Shown here: in pieces, positions 55,713 to 63,822 of the stretch
How positions within the stretch are numbered: the first letter of the stretch is position 1
Layout of the letters: each line of letters opens with the position of its first letter
Assembly (NCBI RefSeq): GCF_914484835.1
Contig: NZ_CAJZAR010000043.1
Span: forward strand, 1 to 64,000
DNA length: 64,000 bases
Reading direction: 5' to 3'
Source: Paraburkholderia tropica
Lineage (GTDB): Bacteria > Pseudomonadota > Gammaproteobacteria > Burkholderiales > Burkholderiaceae
Position numbers and translations under genes: made by a program
The notes under the pieces: generated by a model
The model's input: the letters and a program-made list of their open reading frames with translations, nothing else
What the model was told of the DNA's origin: nothing
Databases searched by the model: none

Positions 55713-58034
55713 TCACGCAGCCATCGCCTCGACGTCGATGACGGCGTCCGCCTCGATGACGAGGTCCGGTGTCTGCGAGATGAAGAATTCACGCGCGTAG
55801 CCCCCCTGACGGAGAACCTCGCGCTTCATCTTCATGAACTGCACCTTGCGTGCAGGGTCAAGTGGACCGTCCGACTCGTCGCTGAACAGCGTCTCGTACG
55901 GCTCCCCCGCATTGCGCGCGAGATAAAGGGCGATGCCACGCGTGAGACATTCGTTGATCCAGACCTTCTGCCCACCCGACATCACCGATACCGGCTTGGT
56001 GCTGTCGTTGTCGGCGTCATGGACCAGGATCTCGAAGCCCTCGCGCAGATCGCCGCTGGCAAGCGCGCGTTGCGTGCGCACCTCGACGGTGAATCGCGGT
56101 CCGTAGCACGCCAGCAGCAGGTCGTTGACCGTTTGCGTGAGTGCCGGGCCCGCATCGTCGATGGTCAGGGCAACCAGACCGTCATTTCCGAGGCCTCTGG
56201 CGAGCAGCTTCCAGTGCGCGATCTCGTCGGACAGACGTTCAGCCCGCGAGCGGGTTGCATCGAATCCGGCGAGCTCCGTCTGCATGGCGTCACGCTGTGT
56301 TTCGCGCGTCGCCAGCTGACGGATGAGCGCTTCGATACGCGCGTCCAGAGCCGTGCTGGCCTCGCGGTTCGCAACGATCTGGCGATCCAGTCCTGCGATC
56401 GCGCTGGTGACATCGGATGCCGAGAGCCGGGAGGCCTCGGTTTCGATATCGCGCAAGGCGCCCTGCAGACGCTTCGTCTCGCAATCGCGGTGTTCTGCGA
56501 CCTGAGAGAGTTGCGCGTCCGCGCTGGCCAGTTCCGACCTCGCGTCAGCAAGCCCGGTGACAGCGGCTTCGAGAAGCGGCTTGCGCGCGGCCAGAGCCGT
56601 CGCCTGCTGCAACTCGCTGCGAGCCTTCGCCAGCGCATCACTCGCCTTTTTCAGTGCATCGCGTTTGGGCGCAAGCGCGGCGACAACCGGCGTGAGCTTG
56701 TCCACGATGGCCTTGCGCTCCCGGTAATTCGCGCGAAGCGACTCGATCGACACCCGTTGCTCTGCTGCCTTCGCAGATGCGTCGCGTGCCTGCGCGAGCA
56801 GCGGACAGGTCGTGTGCATGGCGTGGCCCGCACACGGCACCTGGTCGATCACCGCAGCCTGCTGCTGTAACGTCTTGAGCAGAGCGGCTTTCGATTGGCC
56901 CTGCCCCTGCAGGCTGGTCATATCGGCATTCGCGTCGACGAGTGCGGTCTGCGTGTGCCCCAGTTCGACAATCTCGGCCTGAAGTGCCTGAATGACCGCT
57001 TCTTCCCGGCCGATCGCCAGTTGCGCCTGATCGCACTGCGCCTGCGCGCCTTCAATCGACCCTCGTTGCGCGAGCGTCGCCTCATGCGAAGCGATGCTCT
57101 TTGCGAGCGCTGCGCGCCGCTCACCCAGACGTCGGGTCAGCTCGGTGGCCTGCGATGCAATGCGCGAGAGCGATTCGTTGATATCGCCCCGCTGCTTCGC
57201 CAGTTCCCGCACGCGTGCCTCGGCGGTTGCCGACTCTGCCTGCTTCGCCGCCAGCGTCGCGCGCTGCTGTGCGAGCGTCTGCGCGGTAGCCAGAAGGTCC
57301 TCGCGTTCGCGCCGTGCATCTGCGATCGCATCAGCGTCAGCCGCAATCCCACGCTCCGTTGCCGCGAGCGTTTCGCGCTTCTGGCTCAGGGCCGAGAGTT
57401 CGCGCTGGATGCTGTCGAGGCTGCCCGCGAGCACCTTTGCAACGTCCGCGGCTTTCGCCGAGAGCGCACGCAGGTGATCGATGTGCAGCAGTTCCGCCAG
57501 CAGCGACTTGATCTCGCCGGCGTTGTAGGACGCGAGCGGCCGCCGGTTCTGCGCGGAGAAGACGCTGGTGAAGAACGACTCGAGCGAGCCGCACACCGAT
57601 TCGACACAGCGGTCGTAGGTATCCGCCTTGCCGTCGGACTTCGTGCCGTCTGGTGCCGAAAACGGCTGCCAGAGACCGGCCTTGTCGCGCCACGCAAGGA
57701 AGTACTCCGCCTTGTTGGTCTTGCCAGGCTTGCGGAACGTGAACGTCGAGCGGTAGCGCACGTTGGCGTGCTCCCACTCGAGTGTCTTCTGCGCCTGCGG
57801 CCCACGAACGTGGTCCCAGTACGAGAAGGCGTCGACGGAGAGCTTCGCGGCATGCGAGGGCATGATCCGGTACGGATGCAGGTTGTCCATGAGGGTGGAC
57901 TTGCCCGCGCCGTTCGGCCCCTTCAAGGCGATGAGGCCAGCCGGCAGCGATTCGAGGTCAAGCGTGACGCTTTCGCGCCGCATCCCGTCCCGCACGCCGT
58001 GGAAGCCTTCTAGCACGAGGATCAGCGGTCGCAT
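55713..58034 (-). CDS. SbcC/Rad50-like ATPase with coiled coil
   Basis: A 773-residue SMC-like ATPase starting MRPLILVLEGFHGVRDGMRR. Walker A GPNGAGKST lies at about residues 38-46, a long coiled coil at about 180-620, a zinc-hook-like apex (CAGHAMHTTCPLL) near residue 400, then ABC signature SVMSGGQKVW near 683 and Walker B LFSDESDG. It is smaller than SbcC (about 1000). With the SbcD-like product it would form a DNA-end or structure-specific nuclease complex. Context is a mobile element, not the chromosomal sbcCD locus. Confidence 0.9.
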   Translation of the reverse strand: MRPLILVLEGFHGVRDGMRRESVTLDLESLPAGLIALKGPNGAGKSTLMDNLHPYRIMPSHAAKLSVDAFSYWDHVRGPQAQKTLEWEHANVRYRSTFTFRKPGKTNKAEYFLAWRDKAGLWQPFSAPDGTKSDGKADTYDRCVESVCGSLESFFTSVFSAQNRRPLASYNAGEIKSLLAELLHIDHLRALSAKAADVAKVLAGSLDSIQRELSALSQKRETLAATERGIAADADAIADARREREDLLATAQTLAQQRATLAAKQAESATAEARVRELAKQRGDINESLSRIASQATELTRRLGERRAALAKSIASHEATLAQRGSIEGAQAQCDQAQLAIGREEAVIQALQAEIVELGHTQTALVDANADMTSLQGQGQSKAALLKTLQQQAAVIDQVPCAGHAMHTTCPLLAQARDASAKAAEQRVSIESLRANYRERKAIVDKLTPVVAALAPKRDALKKASDALAKARSELQQATALAARKPLLEAAVTGLADARSELASADAQLSQVAEHRDCETKRLQGALRDIETEASRLSASDVTSAIAGLDRQIVANREASTALDARIEALIRQLATRETQRDAMQTELAGFDATRSRAERLSDEIAHWKLLARGLGNDGLVALTIDDAGPALTQTVNDLLLACYGPRFTVEVRTQRALASGDLREGFEILVHDADNDSTKPVSVMSGGQKVWINECLTRGIALYLARNAGEPYETLFSDESDGPLDPARKVQFMKMKREVLRQGGYAREFFISQTPDLVIEADAVIDVEAMAA

Positions 58035-58576
58035 GACAGCCCCTCCGCAAACTGAACATCCTGAAGGTAGTCGGACGGCAACCACGGAACATCGTCATCG
58101 TCGGGGAACGACGAAGAAACGATCCGGTCAACCGCCACTGGTGCGGCGACAACCGCTTCCGGTGCGGGCGGCGCGATCGTGCCGTCGATTGCACGTTCCA
58201 GCGCGGTGCAGGCCGCAGCGAAACGTGTGCCGGAGAGCTTGAGCAGCTTCTCCCAGCTCTCGCATGCCGTGAGCGCCTTCAGCTCACGTGCGGACCACTG
58301 GCTCGCATAGCCGTTGCTGTGCGACCAGAGCAGGTTCGTCATCTCGACGTCGGGGGCGACGACGAGCTCGAGCTCGGCGGCGTCGCGTTCGTGGACCATC
58401 ACAACGAAGCCGTGACGGACCGCGATGACGAAGCCGCGCGCGACGCCGTAGGGTTGATGGAAAAGCGCCGCGGTGAATCCCGCATGCTTCACGAGAAGCT
58501 GCTGGATATCGGTCGCGGACGACGTTGCATTGAAATGCCGGACCCAGGCGGGACCAGCGGGATACAGACCAAACAT
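58022..58576 (-). CDS. Hypothetical protein between the SbcC- and SbcD-like genes
   Basis: A 184-residue protein starting MFGLYPAGPAWVRHFNATSSATDIQQLLVKHAGFTAALFHQPYG; the ATG has CCGGAG upstream, overlapping the SbcC-like start by 13 bp. A VVMVHERDAAELELVVAPDVEMTNLLWSHSNGY central domain and an Ala/Pro-rich linker to WLPSDYLQDVQFAEG. No family is recognised; tight coupling suggests it is a partner of the ATPase. Confidence 0.65.
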   Translation of the reverse strand: MFGLYPAGPAWVRHFNATSSATDIQQLLVKHAGFTAALFHQPYGVARGFVIAVRHGFVVMVHERDAAELELVVAPDVEMTNLLWSHSNGYASQWSARELKALTACESWEKLLKLSGTRFAAACTALERAIDGTIAPPAPEAVVAAPVAVDRIVSSSFPDDDDVPWLPSDYLQDVQFAEGLSCDR

Positions 58577-58603
58577 GGGCAAACTCCGGAAAAATGGACG
58601 GAG

Positions 58604-58640
58604 TGCGCCCCCATCGGGAGATCGCTCCCCGTCAGGGTCA
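58604..58640 (-). promoter_or_regulatory. Intercistronic hairpin H4
   Basis: An imperfect stem (CCC-x2-CGGGAG / CTCCC-C-G-x2-GGG around ATCG) whose flanks and core match H3 (GCGCCCC...GGGAG...CTCCCC...AGGGT). It lies 28 bp before the 184-residue gene. Confidence 0.65.
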
Positions 58641-58699
58641 AAAGAAAATGGATGCAGTGGATACTGCGATCGATGCGCCAGTAGCGCGGGGTGAACCTT

Positions 58700-58742
58700 G
58701 TTCCGGGAGCGCACTCGTGAGATTCGAGCGCGCTCCCGGAAC
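58700..58742 (-). promoter_or_regulatory. Long perfect hairpin
   Basis: Perfect 13-bp arms GTTCCGGGAGCGC / GCGCTCCCGGAAC with inner CTCG/CGAG pairing, downstream of the SbcD-like stop. There is no T-run. Confidence 0.75.
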
Positions 58743-58758
58743 ACGGCAGCGTTCCGCG

Positions 58759-58788
58759 CGTGAGCGGGCCATACTGGCCCCGCTCACG
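58759..58788 (-). promoter_or_regulatory. Second hairpin after the SbcD-like gene
   Basis: Arms CGTGAGCG / CGCTCACG with GGCC/GGCC inside and a one-base bulge, 15 bp past the stop. Confidence 0.7.
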
Positions 58789-58802
58789 TGATGGCGGCTG
58801 AT

Positions 58803-60167
58803 TTACGCCGCGAAGAGATCGCCTTCGAGCCAGTCGGTGCCGGACTCAACGGTGGTCGGTGTCGACGGCTGCTCAACCGGTGGCGGCTCGCCAACATCGA
58901 CGGTCGCGCCAACGACCAGCGACAGAGGTGCAGCAATGGGCTGACCATCGAGCCCCGCCAGCACCGCCCCTGCGATCGCCGCCGCATCTGCGGTTTCGAG
59001 CATCTGCAGGCGTTCGAGCAACGGCGACGAAGCGACATCCGTCAGCTCGCACCAGCGCGCGAGTTTCGCGTCGACCGAGGTCTCCAGGCTGATGCCCTGT
59101 GCGCGGCTGCGCACGACCGGGAGAATGCGTGGCTCGATTTTCACGCCCGGTGCGTGGGCGAACATCGCTTCGATTGCAGCGCGATCCACAGACTGACGGT
59201 GCTCCTCGTCGATCTGCCAGCGGATGCGCACGAACGCATCGCCCGAATCTGCAGCGAGCGCGGCGAGCCGCTCCATATCGGGCGGTCCGTCGAAGTCCAC
59301 GCACAGCATGCGACGCGAAGGCGTGGGCACCAGCCCGGCCGAGGCCGAATGGGTATCCACTTCCCATAACAGGTAACCCTTCTCGCCCTGCTCGCCGTAG
59401 TGGAACCGGCCGATCGATCCCGGATAGGCAATGCGCCTCCCGCCGCTCTCCCACGCCTGATGCTTGTGGATGTGGCCGAGCAGGAACGCCGAACACTGCG
59501 CGTCGAACAGCGCCGAGAGCGAGAATTCGTGATCGAATCCCGCCATCGTGACGCCGTGTTCCGTTTCGCAGCCCACCACCGTGCCGTGCGAAATGCCCAC
59601 GGTCGCGATGCCAGCGTCACGCAACTGCGCGTTCACCCTGCCGGATGCCGCCAGATAGGTGCCCAGAACATCGCTGAGATCGGTGGCCGCGGCGAGTGCG
59701 CCAACACTCGCCGCGAACTGCCCCTTGTTGATCGTCGGCAGACAGGTGAATACCGCATCAGGACCCATCGCGATGACGTGCGCGAGTTCGTCGTCGCTGA
59801 ACACCGCACCCGCTGACGCAATGAAGCGGCTGTGCGCGAACGCAACCTGCTGGATGCGATCGGCGACGAACACCTCGTTGGTCGAGCCCATCAGCGCGAA
59901 GATATCGAGCGTGCCGGGCGGCTCGTGCGAGAACGTGCCTTGCAGCATGATCACGGGCATCGCCGCCGCGAGTCGGTGAATCTGGCGCGCGAGCGCGCCG
60001 AGTGCCGGTGAATGCGCATCGAGCCGGTGATCGGTCGAGTCGCCTGAGACGATGGCCACGCGCGCACCGCGCGCGATTGCATCGTCGACGGCGAAGCCGA
60101 AGCAGCGATCCGCTTCGTCCAGCCGTTCGGGCGAGTAATGCAGGTCAGAAAAATGGGCGATCTTCAA
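58803..60167 (-). CDS. SbcD/Mre11-like metallophosphoesterase
   Basis: A 454-residue calcineurin-like phosphoesterase. The start is TTG with an ideal GGAGGTG. Metal ligands in order: SDLH (D8, H10), SGDSTDH (D43, H47), ISHGT (H194) and LGHIHKH (H232/H234). The GNHD motif is changed to GTFSHE. Beyond residue 270 lies a capping/helical part and a Pro/Thr-rich tail. It probably cleaves DNA with the SbcC-like ATPase encoded two genes downstream. The altered GNHD and mobile context set it apart from housekeeping SbcD. Confidence 0.9.
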   Translation of the reverse strand: MKIAHFSDLHYSPERLDEADRCFGFAVDDAIARGARVAIVSGDSTDHRLDAHSPALGALARQIHRLAAAMPVIMLQGTFSHEPPGTLDIFALMGSTNEVFVADRIQQVAFAHSRFIASAGAVFSDDELAHVIAMGPDAVFTCLPTINKGQFAASVGALAAATDLSDVLGTYLAASGRVNAQLRDAGIATVGISHGTVVGCETEHGVTMAGFDHEFSLSALFDAQCSAFLLGHIHKHQAWESGGRRIAYPGSIGRFHYGEQGEKGYLLWEVDTHSASAGLVPTPSRRMLCVDFDGPPDMERLAALAADSGDAFVRIRWQIDEEHRQSVDRAAIEAMFAHAPGVKIEPRILPVVRSRAQGISLETSVDAKLARWCELTDVASSPLLERLQMLETADAAAIAGAVLAGLDGQPIAAPLSLVVGATVDVGEPPPVEQPSTPTTVESGTDWLEGDLFAA

Positions 60168-60192
60168 GACGCACCTCCGTAAACGAAAAATG

Positions 60193-60238
60193 GCCGCCCG
60201 AAGGCAGCCTCAATGAATGGACCCGCAGGAAGCGGGTT
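60193..60238 (-). promoter_or_regulatory. Two hairpins between NADAR and SbcD-like genes
   Basis: On the minus strand ACCCGC-x5-GCGGGT (60238-60222), then a GGCTGCC / GGCGGCC stem with a UUCG tetraloop (60210-60193) followed by ATTTTTCG, 26 bp before the TTG start. Confidence 0.7.
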
Positions 60239-60733
60239 CTAAAAGTGATGTCGCGGATCGAGCGCGTCTCGCACCCGCATCAGCGTCTTGCCGAGCAGGT
60301 TCTGACCTCGCCACTTCGCGGGATCTGCAATGTCCGGGTTACGGGCGTCGAGACCGACGCCCCAGATGCGATCCCAGGGACTCGCTTCCACGAGTACCGT
60401 TGGATTCGATGCGAACAGCACGGAGCGCAATGCACGGTTCTGCGCGAACTTCTCGCGACAGCCAACGTACACAATCGATTCGCGCTTCCTGTGCCACAGC
60501 GATTCCTCGAAGCCGGTGACCTTGCGGCCAATTGCTTTCTGCTGCGCCGGATCGTTCGTGGCCATCACCGCATCGGCTGAGCGTTCATCCGCGAAAAGCT
60601 TCGCCTTCGAAAACATCAAGAACTGCTCGACCGAGGTAAACGTGAAGCCACGGTAAGAGAACTCGCAACGATGCCAGTTGCTGAACTCGTCGCCCGCGCC
60701 AAAAAACGCGGTGTAGTTGCCGATCCTGTGCAT
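60239..60733 (-). CDS. NADAR-family N-glycosidase (YbiA-like)
   Basis: A 164-residue NADAR protein: FFGAGDEFSNWHRCEFSYRGFTFTSVEQFLMFSKAKLF, DPAQQKAIGRKVTGFEESLWHRKRESIVYVGCREKFAQN and PWDRIWGVGL are the standard NADAR blocks. Family enzymes hydrolyse N-glycosidic bonds in riboflavin intermediates or remove ADP-ribose from guanine in DNA. Next to a nuclease/ATPase pair on a mobile element, a DNA or ADP-ribose repair or defence role is plausible but not proven. Confidence 0.92.
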   Translation of the reverse strand: MHRIGNYTAFFGAGDEFSNWHRCEFSYRGFTFTSVEQFLMFSKAKLFADERSADAVMATNDPAQQKAIGRKVTGFEESLWHRKRESIVYVGCREKFAQNRALRSVLFASNPTVLVEASPWDRIWGVGLDARNPDIADPAKWRGQNLLGKTLMRVRDALDPRHHF

Positions 60734-60762
60734 CGGACGACTCCCTGATCAAGATGGATGGG

Positions 60763-60888
60763 CCGCCGGATGGCGGACGGATTTCGATGCGCGAAAGCGC
60801 GGTCGAAAGCGTTTTAGCAAGTCTGCTTGCTGAAAGGCTCTCGTACCGGGACTGGAAAGAGGCGCCGACCCCGTCAGGGGCCGGCTTT
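60763..60888 (-). promoter_or_regulatory. Four-hairpin cluster before the NADAR gene
   Basis: CCGCC-GGAT-GGCGG (60763-60776), GCGC-GAAA-GCGC (60789-60800), AGCAAG-TCTG-CTTGCT (about 60816-60831) and a GCCG/CCCC-GTCA-GGGG/CGGC stem (60867-60888), all within the 158-bp gap. Confidence 0.65.
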
Positions 60889-60891
60889 GGG

Positions 60892-62214
60892 TTACTGGAA
60901 CAGCGCATCCTGCACCGCTGCCTCGATTTCACGCTCCAGCGAAGCGCTATCCTCGAGTGCAGCGACGAGTCGCGCGTTCATGCCGTCAACGTCGTCGACG
61001 CGCTTTGTCCAGCCGTTGCCAAATTTCATGTAGGCAAAACGACGGAAGTCACGCTGTCGCGTTTCGACGCTCAGACCCAGACGCTTGAGGAGGTCCGACA
61101 TCCGCTCAAGCTTGTCTTCGAGCGTTTCGGCGGGATCTGACGAGCTGGCCGACTTCAGGCCACCATCCGCCATCTCGATGTGATCGTGCCCGTTTGCGGA
61201 ATTGCCATCGAGCGTGACCGGATGCAGCGTGCGCACATTGGACAGAGCGGCAGTGTCGCTCCCTTCCAGCAGCGCGGCTGCTTCGGTGGCCATCGCAAGC
61301 GCAGGAGGCTGGTCTTCGGCGCCGTCGAGCAGCGCGCTGATGTCGATATCGGCATCGAGCACCGTAAGCATCTGGCTCTGGCGTACTGCCTCGCCAGATT
61401 CGTTGATGCGCGTGATATCGAACTCGCGCTTCGACATCCAGAAGTGCGTTCCGGTGAGCCGGCCACGCGCGAGCGAAACGGTCTGCATCGCCGAGTAAGC
61501 CTTCTGCAGCACATAGATCGAGTTGGTCGGCAACTCGATCAACCCAAGCCCCTTGATCTCGGGGATCGCGAAGATGAAGCGCGCCGACAGGTTGCACTGG
61601 CGCGACTGATACTGCGGGCAGCGCTCGGGGTTGCACACGCCATCGGGAATCGACTCATCGTTACGCAGGGTGCTTTTGCGCGGCCCAAAGTTGCGCTGGG
61701 CGCGCTGTGCACGCGGGTCGCGCTCGGGCTTCGCGTACAACATGCAGAAGCGTGTACCTTCCGTTCCGTATTCGGAGAAGAACTTGCGGCCGTTGGTCCC
61801 CCAGGTCGCCATTTCGTTCGGGATATTCGCCATCCAGTCGTTGAAGGCGAACACGGCCGGGAAGCGATAGAGCTTGAGACCATCACCGCGATCCTCGCCA
61901 TAGCGACGAAGGATTTCGTCAGCAATGTCCGGGTTGGTGAAGTCCGAGCGACGGCACGTGAAATAAGGCACGTTGCGGGGCGCGAGGGCATTTTTGAGAC
62001 TGCAACGGCGCTCGATCTCCTCGCCGATTTTCTCGAACGATTCGCCGGCGGCGAGCAGTTCGTCGTAGAGCTTCACCGCCCGCTCGTTTTTTCGTGCGGC
62101 CGAGGTCAGCACCTTGATACCCGGCCGGATGCGCCCGATGACGGGTGCGCGCGGCGCGCGCTCCTCGACGATGCTGCGCGCGGCGTTGCCATGCATGCTG
62201 ATCACTGAATTCAC
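60892..62214 (-). CDS. Large Cys-cluster protein, RDF-like
   Basis: A 440-residue protein from a GTG overlapping the upstream stop. The central part (PDGVCNPERCPQYQSRQCNLSARFIFAIPEIKG, followed by LIELPTNSIYVLQKAYSAMQTV) resembles recombination-directionality-factor-like proteins of integrative elements, often annotated as hydrolase or metal-binding protein. C-x4-C-x7-C suggests an Fe-S or zinc site. The C-terminal third is helical (ETLEDKLERMSDLLKRLGL). The role is uncertain; it is the second gene of the operon. Confidence 0.65.
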   Translation of the reverse strand: MNSVISMHGNAARSIVEERAPRAPVIGRIRPGIKVLTSAARKNERAVKLYDELLAAGESFEKIGEEIERRCSLKNALAPRNVPYFTCRRSDFTNPDIADEILRRYGEDRGDGLKLYRFPAVFAFNDWMANIPNEMATWGTNGRKFFSEYGTEGTRFCMLYAKPERDPRAQRAQRNFGPRKSTLRNDESIPDGVCNPERCPQYQSRQCNLSARFIFAIPEIKGLGLIELPTNSIYVLQKAYSAMQTVSLARGRLTGTHFWMSKREFDITRINESGEAVRQSQMLTVLDADIDISALLDGAEDQPPALAMATEAAALLEGSDTAALSNVRTLHPVTLDGNSANGHDHIEMADGGLKSASSSDPAETLEDKLERMSDLLKRLGLSVETRQRDFRRFAYMKFGNGWTKRVDDVDGMNARLVAALEDSASLEREIEAAVQDALFQ

Positions 62215-62480
62215 GATGGTTTCCTCGCAAGAATGAAGATCGCCGAAGTGCGCATCTCACCGGCCGACTGCGCCAGAGTGGATGCTGCCGCTTCTCCGCG
62301 GCGTGTGGCGATGTGTGAAAGAACAACGCGGCGCTCGCTGTCAGCGAGCATCGCGATCTGGGCCGATTCGCACCGTGCGCGCCAGGTGGCGGAGGCGGTA
62401 TCGGCGGTCTTGCGCTCGTCGTCGATAGTGTGGCTGATCGTGTCGGCGATACGCTGGTCAAGGCTGTTGGGAAGAAGCAC
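62211..62480 (-). CDS. Small helical hypothetical protein
   Basis: An 89-residue protein from a GTG with GGAGG upstream: LLPNSLDQRIADTISHTIDDERKTADTASATWRARCESAQIAM, all helical. Stop overlaps the next start (GTGA). It is the first gene of the operon, just behind the structured leader. No family is recognised. Confidence 0.55.
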   Translation of the reverse strand: MLLPNSLDQRIADTISHTIDDERKTADTASATWRARCESAQIAMLADSERRVVLSHIATRRGEAAASTLAQSAGEMRTSAIFILARKPS

Positions 62481-62518
62481 GGGAGCGCCTCCAGGCAGAA
62501 GATGAAAAACACAGGACG

Positions 62519-62556
62519 AAAAAAAACGCGCTCCCCTGGCAAGAGGAACGCGTTTG
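62519..62556 (-). terminator. Intrinsic terminator in the operon leader
   Basis: On the minus strand an AAACGCG / CGCGTTT stem followed by a run of eight T (T-run at 62526-62519). It lies only about 40 bp before the first gene and no minus-strand gene ends upstream, which suggests attenuation. Confidence 0.7.
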
Positions 62557-62581
62557 TGGATTCGGAGGGAAATGACCCATA

Positions 62582-62676
62582 CGCCACGTCCCTTTCGGGG
62601 ACGTGGCGCACAGGGAGCCAGAGGCTCATAACAGGGAACGGAAAGTCGTTCCCGGCGCGACATGATCACGTCGCGC
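62582..62676 (-). promoter_or_regulatory. Three-hairpin structured leader
   Basis: Perfect hairpins: 11-bp arms 62582-62592/62598-62608 (CGCCACGTCCC...), 7-bp arms 62634-62640/62647-62653 (GGGAACG...) and 7-bp arms 62655-62661/62670-62676 (GCGCGAC...). Together with the terminator they look like an attenuator leader. Confidence 0.65.
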
Positions 62677-62856
62677 AGACAGCCCTTTTCCGAAAACGTT
62701 GAGTTTTCGCCGCAGGTTCACGGGTCAGTCCACTTCGATCGTTCTACCCAGACGGGGGTCTTGAGAGAGAACACCCGAATGTCCGGGCTCGAACGATGTC
62801 GCGGCGCAAATGAATGCGGCCGGCGACGAGTATTACGACTGACGGAAGGGGAGCGG

Positions 62857-63075
62857 ATGGCAAGGCGCTCAGCACAAGAGAGATTCCACACCAGGGCCAG
62901 CTGGTCGGAGCATGCCGCAAGGGCACGGCTTGGGACAGAAGATGGACTCCGGGCTACGGAGTCGAGGTCGATGCGTCAGGAGACGCGAGCAATGAAGTCA
63001 GTATCAGGCAATTTGCGAGGGAATACCGGGGAAATGATGGCCTATATCGTGCAGCTTTTGCCCGATCTGGTCTGA
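62857..63075 (+). CDS. Doubtful small protein
   Basis: A 72-residue frame starting MARRSAQERFHTRASWSEHAARARLG with GGAAGGGGAG before the ATG. Basic, low-complexity. It may be real because of the ribosome site, but nothing else supports it. The rest of 62677-63125 shows no other gene. Confidence 0.35.
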   Translation: MARRSAQERFHTRASWSEHAARARLGTEDGLRATESRSMRQETRAMKSVSGNLRGNTGEMMAYIVQLLPDLV

Positions 63076-63125
63076 GGAAACGGGCAGACAATGACCGGTG
63101 AGAGAGACCACACCCGAAAAACACT

Positions 63126-63740
63126 ATGGCCGCCGTACTTGAATCGGCGCCGCTACCGGATGAACCGTCCGGCGATGCGGCGCAAGGCGGGACGCCAGGC
63201 GCTCCCGCTGTCCTCACCCCAGTTCCCTCAGGCACCGGGCTCAAGCCCATCGAGCGCCTGACGAGCGACACGCGCTACGCGAAGATCATCCCCGATTCGC
63301 AGCAGCTCACTGCGCTGCAATACAGCTCGCTTTTCACGCGCACATTCGTGCGTTCGGACTTTAACTTCTGCGCGACGAAGATCTCGGTCGCGCGCGGTGG
63401 CAAGCTGCACGCACTCGACAAGACGTTGCGCGAGACGTCCGACTGGTTCACCAAGGCCCTCGCCTGGGTGGAGCAGCACCGCGCGCGCAACCTGCCGTGG
63501 CCCTGCGAGACGATTGAACTTGAAGTGAAGCGACCGCTTACCGGTCAGCTCGTGCGGTGCCTGTCGCAGTACGAGCGTCTTTTCAAGCGGGCGATCGAAA
63601 CCCGCAACGAGCAGAAGCTCGGGGACGAGCGATGCTCGGCAATGATCGCGAATGCCGAAAAGAGGCTCAAACACATCGTTCAGGTGTGCATCCCAGACAA
63701 CGACCAGTACGACGCCGACGGCAACCGCCGCGAATCCTGA
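63126..63740 (+). CDS. Integrative-element-type hypothetical protein
   Basis: A 204-residue protein. Ala/Pro-rich start, then YAKIIPDSQQLTALQYSSLFTRTFVRSDFNFCATKIS and a CETIELEVKRPLTGQLVRCLSQYERLFKRAIETRNEQKLGDERCSAMIANAEKRLKHI region. This faintly resembles the PFL_4669/AcaB-type proteins of integrative conjugative elements; I am not sure. It diverges from the minus-strand operon. Confidence 0.55.
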   Translation: MAAVLESAPLPDEPSGDAAQGGTPGAPAVLTPVPSGTGLKPIERLTSDTRYAKIIPDSQQLTALQYSSLFTRTFVRSDFNFCATKISVARGGKLHALDKTLRETSDWFTKALAWVEQHRARNLPWPCETIELEVKRPLTGQLVRCLSQYERLFKRAIETRNEQKLGDERCSAMIANAEKRLKHIVQVCIPDNDQYDADGNRRES

Positions 63741-63822
63741 CCACGCCCACGTATTAACCGATCCAGCTTGACTTCCTCGCTGGCCGGATACGCTCGTCCG
63801 TACACCCTTTATGGAGGACCTG

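Noticed and set aside
56895..58013. 372-codon plus-strand ORF opposite the SbcC-like gene
   Set aside because: Antisense of a coiled-coil gene; Arg/Leu-rich low-complexity product.
61180..62208. 342-codon plus-strand ORF opposite the RDF-like gene
   Set aside because: Antisense shadow; the minus-strand gene is coupled to its neighbours and has a recognisable Cys cluster.
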